The notes under the pieces were generated by a model that was not told the origin of the DNA, searched no databases, and saw only the letters and a program-made list of their open reading frames with translations. Positions 52,616 through 59,300 of a stretch of DNA of 64,000 bases are shown here, one piece after another (within the stretch, counting starts at the first letter, position 1; every line of letters begins with the position of its first letter). The stretch lies in NCBI GenBank assembly GCA_964528825.1, contig CAZGVB010000005.1, forward strand, positions 12,356-76,355, read 5' to 3'. The DNA is from RGIG5612 sp964528825. GTDB lineage: Bacteria > Bacillota > Clostridia > Lachnospirales > Lachnospiraceae. A program made the position numbers and the translations under genes.

Positions 52616-53593
52616 TCATTGCATGATCATTTTTTTTACATGATCAAATGCCATCGTAAGCCTCTTTTGATATCTCATATCATCCTCCGGGAAAACCTTT
52701 CTGAGATCATCCGGATCCATTTTATATGTTCTGCCCATCATCTCATATTCTTTATCAATATCTGATTCATCAGGCAATAGATCATTTTCCTCGGCGATCT
52801 TTTCGAATATCAATCTGGCTTTGATATTCTTCGCAGCCTCCGGCTTTAATGATTCCTTATATTGTTCTTCATTCATCTTTATTGATTTTAAATATTCTTC
52901 AAAAGAGATATTCCTTGATGCAAGCTCATCCTTACGTCCACAGATGATACTATCCGTCTCCATATCGACCATACCATCCGGTGCGTCAAGCTCGACGAGA
53001 TCACAAAGGTCATCTACAAGCTTATCATCCGCATCATTCTGTGCCATTTGCTGTTTGTCATCGAGGAGTAATTCATATATGCTTCTTTTCAGATCTGACA
53101 GATTATTTACACCTTCGATATTCATGTCCGCCGCAAAATCATTCATATCATCCGGAAGAGATGAATATTTCTTAATAAATGTCTGCTTCATTTCTTCTAT
53201 GGCAGATTCGATCTCTTCATTACTGACTTGCGGTTCTTTAATAACATATTTGAGAAGAGAGAGATCGGGAATATCAAAACAAGGCTTGACAGAAAAAATA
53301 AAGCTGACTACAGCACCTTCTGCATCGATTTTTTTTACATCAATCTTAGGTTCCGATACCGGATCCAAATGAAGCATAACGGTTCCCTCAGCAAAAATTT
53401 TTTTGATATTCAGATTCAATGCTACACCATAAATAGCAGATCTTTCTATCTCATCTGTCGATGTACCTACCTGTTTGCTTCTCTCCTCAAGCCGATCTTT
53501 TGCCTCCTTAAGAGCAGCTGCCCATTCGCCGCCATCTATGGTAACAATCATTTCACCGGTATGATGTCCAACAATCTTCCAATCTGCCGTCAT
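52616..53593 (-). CDS. trigger-factor-like protein lacking the PPIase domain
   Basis: A 325-residue protein resembling trigger factor, the ribosome-bound chaperone, but reduced. The N-terminal segment (WKIVGHHTGEMIVTIDGGEW...; SEPKIDVKKIDAEGAVVSFIFSVKP) follows the ribosome-binding domain, yet the GFRKGK ribosome-docking loop is absent. The chain then goes straight to the helical C-domain (NEEIESAIEEMKQTF, LPDDMNDF, FEEYLKSIKMNEEQYKESLKPEAAKNIKARLIFEKIAEE pattern) without the about 85-residue FKBP-type domain. Trigger factor is usually about 430 residues. I start at the ATG at 53593 (GGAG 6 nt upstream). It may be a dedicated chaperone rather than Tig itself. Confidence 0.75.
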   Translation of the reverse strand: MTADWKIVGHHTGEMIVTIDGGEWAAALKEAKDRLEERSKQVGTSTDEIERSAIYGVALNLNIKKIFAEGTVMLHLDPVSEPKIDVKKIDAEGAVVSFIFSVKPCFDIPDLSLLKYVIKEPQVSNEEIESAIEEMKQTFIKKYSSLPDDMNDFAADMNIEGVNNLSDLKRSIYELLLDDKQQMAQNDADDKLVDDLCDLVELDAPDGMVDMETDSIICGRKDELASRNISFEEYLKSIKMNEEQYKESLKPEAAKNIKARLIFEKIAEENDLLPDESDIDKEYEMMGRTYKMDPDDLRKVFPEDDMRYQKRLTMAFDHVKKMIMQ

Positions 53594-53711
53594 GATAATC
53601 TCCGTTCCTGAATAAATTGACATGCCCGCATGATGGCAGGCAAAGCTTCGCTTGCAATTGTATCATATCAAAACAGAATATGCATTCGACATCCTGAAAT
53701 ATGGTTACCTA

Positions 53712-53802
53712 GGTCACTGCAGGGTAATCACCCGCAAATCTTTCATCCAGACAATTTTTAGTACTGCACATGTGATGCCAGCTGAAATTTTTCTTTGACC
53801 CT
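53712..53802 (-). repeat. dispersed ~95-bp intergenic repeat, copy 4
   Basis: It matches copy 1 at GGTCACTGCAGGGTAATCAC, AAATCTTTCATCCAGACAAT and TTTTAGTACTGCACATGTGAT, then GCTGAAATTTTTCTTTGACC. Its ends form an imperfect inverted repeat, CTAGG-TCA against TGACCCTAG. It lies 33 bp beyond the LysM gene stop codon. Confidence 0.8.
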
Positions 53803-53834
53803 AGAAATATATTATAAATGTCTCCGAGACCGTA

Positions 53835-54194
53835 TCATTCATAGCAAATGACGATAAGATTGCTGCCGCAATTTATATCATCTGATGTAAGATTATTTAT
53901 CCTTTTCAGATCTGCAATATATTCTCTTTTATCTATATACATGTCTTCATTCATATATTCATCTGCGATAGACCAAAGGGAATCACCGGCTTTTATTGTG
54001 ATCGATGAATAAAAAATGCTGTCGGAGGAAGAAGATGAAGCATTAGTCCTTACAAGGTTATTGCTAAGGCAAAGAGCAACTATAAGAACCGTGGCAAATA
54101 AACAGGCTAATGCTGCAAGCTTGATGATATTTTTTGCTGTGCTGCCTTTATTTTTCTTTTTGTATCTGCCATATGAATCCTTATTGCGTTTCAT
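53835..54194 (-). CDS. LysM-domain membrane protein, likely YneA-like SOS cell-division inhibitor
   Basis: A 119-residue protein with a basic N-terminus, a transmembrane helix (about 21-44) and a C-terminal LysM domain (ITIKAGDSLWSIADEYMN... ending INCGSNLIVICYE). In Bacillus, the small LysM protein YneA is encoded divergently from lexA, is LexA-repressed and delays cell division after DNA damage; size, topology, divergent position and operators here all fit. The frame extends upstream, but the ATG at 54194 has GGAGG 6 nt before it, and the longer form would start inside the first LexA box. The division-inhibitor role is inferred from context. Confidence 0.82.
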   Translation of the reverse strand: MKRNKDSYGRYKKKNKGSTAKNIIKLAALACLFATVLIVALCLSNNLVRTNASSSSSDSIFYSSITIKAGDSLWSIADEYMNEDMYIDKREYIADLKRINNLTSDDINCGSNLIVICYE

Positions 54195-54241
54195 AACAAA
54201 CCTCCGATCATATCCTTTTTGCAAGTCGCATTTGTATTTCC

Positions 54242-54334
54242 CGAACATTTGTTTGCATTTTATATCCCGAACATCTGTTTGTCAATACCATATATGAACA
54301 TTTGTTTGCTTTTTTTATGGATATGTGATAATAT
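54242..54334. promoter_or_regulatory. divergent SOS promoter region with three LexA boxes
   Basis: Three near-identical sites, CGAACATTTGTTTG (54242-54255), CGAACATCTGTTTG (54268-54281) and TGAACATTTGTTTG (54295-54308), match the Firmicute LexA box GAAC-N4-GTTT/C and are spaced 26 and 27 bp. The minus promoter TTGACA (54280-54285), 17 nt, TAAAAT (54257-54262) contains box 2 in its spacer and has box 1 just downstream. The plus promoter TTGCTT (54306-54311), 17 nt, TAATAT (54329-54334) overlaps box 3. Confidence 0.92.
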
Positions 54335-54445
54335 CCCATTATAAAAGACCGGCAGGCGCTATCTGCCGAGATCGCTACTCTTTTAATGTCAACACATGGT
54401 TTGCAAGCATTATGGTACAGGCAACAGCTCGTACGTTTAAAATTT

Positions 54446-55057
54446 ATGGAAGAGAATATATCAGACAAGCAACGCGAAATACTTGAATTTATAAAAAAAG
54501 AAACCCTTGAAAAGGGTTATCCTCCCGCTGTACGCGAAATATGCAGTTCGGTCGGATTGAAGTCTACCGCATCGGTTCATGCCCATCTGTCAAAGCTTGA
54601 AAAGCTCGGATATATAAAGCGTGATCCCAGCAAGACAAGATCGATAGAGATACTTGATGACAGTTTTAATCCTTTAAGACGTGAGATAAGTCATATACCT
54701 GTCGTAGGCAATGTTGCCGCAGGTGAGCCTCTGCTTGCAGAGCAAAATATCACTGACTATTTTCCGTTGCCTGCGGATGCGCTTCCGAACGGACAGATGT
54801 TTATGCTCAAGGTACGCGGCGAGAGCATGATAGGTGCCGGCATACTTGATGGTGATATGCTCGTCGTTAAGCAGACCTCTCAAGCCTCACAGGGAGATAT
54901 GGTTGTGGCACTTATTGAAGATGGTGCTACTGTGAAATATTTTTATAAGGAAAACGGGCATTACAGACTGCAGCCGGATAATCCGGATTACGAGCCGATA
55001 ATCACGGAAAATGTCTCTATCCTCGGTAAAGTAATAGGCGTTATGAGATTTTTCTGA
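54446..55057 (+). CDS. lexA: SOS regulator LexA
   Basis: LexA represses SOS genes and cleaves itself with RecA help. The 203-residue protein has an N-terminal winged helix (ISDKQREILEFIKKE; YPPAVREICSSVGLKSTASVHAHL), the Ala-Gly cleavage site in VVGNVAAGEPLL, catalytic Ser in RGESMIGAGILDGDML and Lys in GATVKYFYKENG. The frame opens at 54386, but the first 20 codons are unlike LexA, so I start at MEENISDKQRE; no clear Shine-Dalgarno site precedes it, leaving the exact start uncertain. A leader of about 105 nt contains a 6-bp hairpin (54350-54368). Two plus-strand LexA boxes imply autoregulation. Confidence 0.94.
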   Translation: MEENISDKQREILEFIKKETLEKGYPPAVREICSSVGLKSTASVHAHLSKLEKLGYIKRDPSKTRSIEILDDSFNPLRREISHIPVVGNVAAGEPLLAEQNITDYFPLPADALPNGQMFMLKVRGESMIGAGILDGDMLVVKQTSQASQGDMVVALIEDGATVKYFYKENGHYRLQPDNPDYEPIITENVSILGKVIGVMRFF

Positions 55058-55109
55058 ATCATGTCGTCATAGACTTATCTGCAGATGCCGGTATGGGCTA
55101 TTTGATGTC

Positions 55110-55232
55110 TGGACAATCTGGATTCATTTGGTGTCCGACAATTTGGATTTATTCGATACTTGGGCAACCAGAATTCATTTGGCGCCCGGCGATTTGGATT
55201 TATTCGATACTTGGACGATCTGGATTTATTTG
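55110..55232. repeat. tandem array of five degenerate 25-26-bp units
   Basis: Five units with period 25-26 bp share a core like ATCTGGATTCATTTGG or ATTTGGATTTATTCGA. The two variants alternate, giving a 51-bp higher-order period; units 2 and 4 share 20 or more identical bases. It lies between lexA and recN and runs over the last bases of recN. The unbroken tandem units without unique spacers exclude a CRISPR array. Confidence 0.8.
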
Positions 55233-56902
55233 TTTTTTGCATAATACTTAAGCTCTTTGGCATTTTCTATCGTTGCCGCAGTTATTGTATCACCGCTTAA
55301 AAGTCTTGCGACCTCTTCGATCTCCTGAGTATATGTCAATTTTCTTATACCTGACAGCGTATTTCCTTCCGCAGATTCCTTCTCGATCAAAAAATGTTGA
55401 TCGGCCATAGCCGCTATCTGCGGAAGATGTGTTATACATATGATCTGATGAGCCTTACTTAAATAGTGCAGCTTCCATGCTACCTTCTGTGCGGTTCTTC
55501 CGCTTATTCCCGTATCTATTTCATCAAATATGAGAGTCTGTATATCATCATTGTCCGCGATAGATGTTTTGATCGCAAGCATGAGCCTTGATAATTCACC
55601 GCCCGATGCGACCCTGGCAAGAGGCTTTAATGGTTCCCCGGGATTTAGTGATATGAGAAATTCCACCTTATCATATCCGTTTTCCGATATACGTCCTGCA
55701 TTGTCAAAGCTTATTTGGAAATTCACATCTAAAAGATTCAGATCGTCAAGATTTTTCTTTATTTCCTCCTGAAGCTTTCCGGCACTTAACTGTCTGAGGG
55801 CGGACAATTCTCTGGCGCTGTGATTAAGCTCGCCTTTCATGGCAGATAGCTTCGTATTTATATCTTTTCTGTTTCTGGAATAATTTTTATATTCGTCAAG
55901 CTTTTTGCAAATAGTGTCATAGAATTTCAATATATCGTCTGATGTATTGCCATATTTTTCCTTAAGCTTATTTATCTTTTCAAGTCTTTGCCTGATTTCT
56001 GCATATCTTTTTTCATCGAAGCTATGACTTTCAATATATTTTTCAAGGTCATGTCCGAGATCCTCCGCTATAGAATAAATATCTGCCGAGGCAGACTTAA
56101 GGCCCGTCATATCCTTATCGTCATTTTCTTTTGCCGCGTAGTCAATCTCGAGACATACTTGAGATATTTTTTGCAAAATACCCGTGGCATCATCACAAAT
56201 ACCTGTGTAAGCTTTTTTTAATGAATCCGATATTTTTTCCCATTTTCGAAGCTTTTTGCATTCCTCCTCGAGGCTTGCATCCTCACCCGGCATAAGCGCT
56301 GCCTCTTCTATTTCGTCTTTTTGGAACTGAAGAAGCTCTATCTCGCGTTTTAAAGATTCATCATCAAGATTCAGATTGCCATATTCGGATCTTAGTGCTT
56401 TATATCCGGTATAAAGCTTCTTAAATGCTGACTTCGCTTTTTCAACATCTGTGCCTGCGTATCTGTCTACTATATCCAGATGCCGTGACGGATCGAGCAG
56501 CGACTGATGATCATGTTGACCATGGACATCTATAAGAAGTGAAGCTATTCTTTTTATATTCGGCAATGTAACGGTCTGTCCGTTAATCCTTGCAATTGCT
56601 GAGTCTTTCGTGATCTTTCTGCTTATAACGACTTCTCCTGCACCGGCATCCACACCTATCTCATCAAGAGCCCTCTTTACTTCAACAGAGTCCGTTTCAA
56701 ACGAAAGCTCCACCATCGCATGATCGCAGCCACGCCGAATAAGTGAACGGTCGGCCTTGCCTCCGAGTCCGATATTAATAGAGCTGATTATTATAGACTT
56801 TCCGGATCCTGTCTCACCGGTCATAATATTCAGTCCCATATCATAATCTATATCCGCCTCTTCTATGAGAGCGATATTTTTTAAATGAACATTTTTAAGC
56901 AT
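55226..56902 (-). CDS. recN: DNA repair protein RecN
   Basis: An SMC-like ATPase acting in double-strand break repair. The 558-residue protein begins LKNVHLKNIALIEEADIDY with Walker A MTGETGSGKSIIISSI near 28, then HGQHDHQSLLDPSRHLDIVD near 130, a central coiled coil (about 160-350), then signature VASGGELSRLMLAIK near 425 and Walker B QTLIFDEIDTGISGRTA near 450. argR is 27 bp upstream, the conserved Firmicute argR-recN pair. The 3' end is formed partly by a tandem repeat. Confidence 0.95.
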   Translation of the reverse strand: MLKNVHLKNIALIEEADIDYDMGLNIMTGETGSGKSIIISSINIGLGGKADRSLIRRGCDHAMVELSFETDSVEVKRALDEIGVDAGAGEVVISRKITKDSAIARINGQTVTLPNIKRIASLLIDVHGQHDHQSLLDPSRHLDIVDRYAGTDVEKAKSAFKKLYTGYKALRSEYGNLNLDDESLKREIELLQFQKDEIEEAALMPGEDASLEEECKKLRKWEKISDSLKKAYTGICDDATGILQKISQVCLEIDYAAKENDDKDMTGLKSASADIYSIAEDLGHDLEKYIESHSFDEKRYAEIRQRLEKINKLKEKYGNTSDDILKFYDTICKKLDEYKNYSRNRKDINTKLSAMKGELNHSARELSALRQLSAGKLQEEIKKNLDDLNLLDVNFQISFDNAGRISENGYDKVEFLISLNPGEPLKPLARVASGGELSRLMLAIKTSIADNDDIQTLIFDEIDTGISGRTAQKVAWKLHYLSKAHQIICITHLPQIAAMADQHFLIEKESAEGNTLSGIRKLTYTQEIEEVARLLSGDTITAATIENAKELKYYAKNK

Positions 56903-56929
56903 ATGCTTCTGTTCCTATCTGCGATCAGC

Positions 56930-57382
56930 TCAGACTCCTTTAAGCATTTTCTTTATATGTGAAACTACAGCGGATGCCTCCTTATCGCTGTGCGTAGCAC
57001 ACATTATAGTATCATCACCCGCAATCGTTCCGACGACTTCCCTCATTCCTAAGGAATCCAATGCCGCCGCTACAGCCATAGCCATGCCGGAGGCCGTTTT
57101 TATGACAACGATGTTGCCCGCCGATTCGATCTTCACAAGAGCGTCATTAAATACTCGCAGATATTTATTCTGATTCATTACCCTGCCTTCAGGATAAAAA
57201 TAATAACTGCCTTTGCCTTTTGCCCTTTTTTCAAGATGTAATTCCTTTATATCTCTCGAAACCGTGGCCTGCGTTGCCTTGAATCCGGCGTCATTCAGCA
57301 TAACGGCAAGATCATTTTGAGTCTCAATATCATTATTTGATACGATTTCTATGATCTTTTCCTGTCTGGCTGTTTTCTTCAT
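56930..57382 (-). CDS. argR: arginine repressor ArgR
   Basis: An arginine-responsive regulator of 150 residues. An N-terminal winged helix (KTARQEKIIEIVSNNDIETQ; KATQATVSRDIKELHLEK near 37) is followed by the hexamerisation and arginine-binding domain with GTIAGDDTIMCATHSDKEAS near 117. GGAG lies 9 nt before the ATG. In Firmicutes argR and recN are commonly adjacent. The region upstream (57541-57580) has sequences resembling ARG boxes, so autoregulation or control of the divergent permease is possible. Confidence 0.94.
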   Translation of the reverse strand: MKKTARQEKIIEIVSNNDIETQNDLAVMLNDAGFKATQATVSRDIKELHLEKRAKGKGSYYFYPEGRVMNQNKYLRVFNDALVKIESAGNIVVIKTASGMAMAVAAALDSLGMREVVGTIAGDDTIMCATHSDKEASAVVSHIKKMLKGV

Positions 57383-57540
57383 TGTATTTATCTCCGCTCG
57401 ATATCAATATTCGATTCTTTTCTTAAAATCCGCCCTCCAAAGCCATGTAACATCAATCATACTATGTCGGCAAGCGTAACGAACCGCCGATCCGCATTTA
57501 ACCGGATTTTAGAAAAATCAGATTAATTATATGTTAACTT

Positions 57541-57580
57541 CATGAATAAATACAACGGGAAAATGCATAAAATTCAATGC
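57541..57580. promoter_or_regulatory. candidate ARG-box pair in the 374-bp argR-permease intergenic region
   Basis: CATGAATAAATACAAC (57541-57556) and TGCATAAAATTCAATGC (57564-57580) resemble the Firmicute ARG box but each departs in spacing. The remainder of 57383-57756 shows no gene, no recognised purine or pyrimidine leader element and no convincing promoter, only the AAGGGGGA ribosome site of the permease. Confidence 0.3.
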
Positions 57581-57756
57581 TTATTTTGTTTCACCACATG
57601 TTGTATCATTCTATTTACTTTTGCACAATCTGGTGATATTCTTTCAGACAATGTGTAAAAGTAAGATTGGAATTTAAGGATCCCGGTAATTAATATCTTC
57701 ATATTTATAAAGGGATTCGCAATCTGATTCAGTAAATGAACTAAGGGGGAAATCTT

Positions 57757-59121
57757 ATGAATCTTGTTTACGGTATACATGACAAGCCAAGCTTCGGCAA
57801 AACACTTGTCTTTGCCATCCAGCAATTGCTTGCCATATTGGCTGCAACCATTGCTGTACCGTCTATCATCGGAAACGGAATGAGCCAAAGTGCCGCTCTT
57901 TTCGGTGCAGGTGTCGGTACTATCGTTTATCTTTTATTTACCAAATTCAGAAGTCCTGTATTTTTGGGCTCATCATTCGCATTTCTTGGATCCATGTTTG
58001 CCGCATTTGCCGGTGCTGTTTCGTTAGAGGCAGGATATGTCGGACTTATAATCGGAGCATGCTTTGCCGGAATCGTTTATGTCATCATCGCATTAATTGT
58101 TAAATTTGTCGGCGTTGCCTGGATAGATTATCTCATGCCTCCGGTAGTCATTGGCCCGACAGTAGCCATCATAGGTCTGTCTCTCGCAAGCAACGCTGTA
58201 AGCGATGCCCTTGCCGGCTCTTACAGCACCGAGGCAAGCGCATATATAATGACTCCGTCCGTATTTCTCGCATTTATATGTGCTCTGGTTACATTGTTTG
58301 TTGTAACTATCTGCTCTGTCTATGGCAAAAAAATGATGAAACTCATTCCGTTCATCATAGGAATCGCCGCAGGATACGCTGTTGCATCCATATTTACCGT
58401 CATCGGTATCGCGACAGGCAATGAATCATTGATGATAATTGATTTTTCTATTTTCAATGATATGAAATGGATACCGGATTTCACATTTATCACGGCTGCT
58501 AAGGGGCTTTCTCAGATAACGGGAAAATATATAGCTACTATTGCCGTTGCATATGTTCCTGTTGCCTTTGTAGTATTTGCTGAGCATCTCGCAGATCACA
58601 AGAACCTTTCATCTGTCATCGGCACAGACCTTCTTAAGGATCCCGGTCTTCACAGAACTCTCCTTGGAGACGGTGTAGGATCATTTGCAGGTGCCATATT
58701 CGGCGGATGCCCCAATACCACATACGGCGAATCCATAGGCTGTGTGGCAATAACAGGCAATGCTTCTGTCGTTACCATATTCACGACAGCTATAATATGT
58801 ATGGTCATCTCATTCTTCGGACCTTTTGTAACATTTTTAGCTTCTATACCAAGCTGTGTAATGGGCGGCGTATGCATCACTCTCTACGGATTCATAGCTG
58901 TAAGCGGACTTAAGATGCTTCAGCCTGTAGACCTTAACGACAATTGCAATCTCTTCACTGCATCAACCATTTTTATCTGCGGTATAGGCGGAATGGTCAT
59001 CAAGATCGGTGATATCCAGCTTACTGAAATAGCTTGTGCCCTTATACTCGGTATAATCGTAAATCTTATACTCAAGAAAGGACAGAAAAAGGAAGATCAA
59101 TCTGAAAAGGAAAGCAAATAA
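57757..59121 (+). CDS. uraA: uracil permease (NCS2 family)
   Basis: A 454-residue, roughly 14-helix transporter of the nucleobase-cation symporter 2 family. LVFAIQQLLAILAATIAVPSI near 19, PVFLGSSFAFLGSMFAAF near 67, VFAEHLADHKNLSSVIGTDLL near 275 (with the substrate-binding Glu) and GGCPNTTYGESIGCVAITG near 310 are hallmarks of UraA/PyrP uracil carriers rather than xanthine carriers. A strong AAGGGGGA site precedes the ATG. Its leader shows no PyrR-type attenuator that I can recognise. It ends at a bidirectional terminator facing glnN. Confidence 0.93.
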   Translation: MNLVYGIHDKPSFGKTLVFAIQQLLAILAATIAVPSIIGNGMSQSAALFGAGVGTIVYLLFTKFRSPVFLGSSFAFLGSMFAAFAGAVSLEAGYVGLIIGACFAGIVYVIIALIVKFVGVAWIDYLMPPVVIGPTVAIIGLSLASNAVSDALAGSYSTEASAYIMTPSVFLAFICALVTLFVVTICSVYGKKMMKLIPFIIGIAAGYAVASIFTVIGIATGNESLMIIDFSIFNDMKWIPDFTFITAAKGLSQITGKYIATIAVAYVPVAFVVFAEHLADHKNLSSVIGTDLLKDPGLHRTLLGDGVGSFAGAIFGGCPNTTYGESIGCVAITGNASVVTIFTTAIICMVISFFGPFVTFLASIPSCVMGGVCITLYGFIAVSGLKMLQPVDLNDNCNLFTASTIFICGIGGMVIKIGDIQLTEIACALILGIIVNLILKKGQKKEDQSEKESK

Positions 59122-59136
59122 AAATAAACATTTGAC

Positions 59137-59160
59137 AGGCAATCAGGCAATCAGGCAATC
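59137..59160. repeat. three tandem copies of an 8-bp unit
   Basis: AGGCAATC is repeated three times without interruption just after the permease stop codon, followed by a degenerate fourth unit. A simple microsatellite-type repeat. Confidence 0.85.
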
Positions 59161-59200
59161 AGACGATAGCAGATACTTATCTCATCGTTCTCTGGAATCA

Positions 59201-59246
59201 AAAAGCAGCAAAGGTTTTAAATTCATACCTTTGCTGCTTTTCTTTT
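59201..59246. terminator. bidirectional terminator between uraA and glnN
   Basis: A perfect 15-bp stem (59201-59215 with 59227-59241) ends in T-rich tracts in both directions. It serves the two convergent genes. Confidence 0.92.
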
Positions 59247-59300
59247 TGATATATTAATTTTGTACAGATATAATATTCAAATATCCGCGTGATCGACTTT

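Noticed and set aside
55110..55232. Possible CRISPR array
   Set aside because: Units are contiguous and degenerate with no unique spacers, the array is only about 120 bp, and no cas genes are in the window.
57383..57756. PyrR-type attenuator or purine riboswitch before the uracil permease
   Set aside because: No PyrR anti-antiterminator consensus, no purine aptamer core and no leader terminator were recognised.
59137..59160. AGGCAATC triplet repeat as a regulatory iteron
   Set aside because: It is downstream of a stop codon beside a terminator, only 24 bp long, and most simply explained as slippage.
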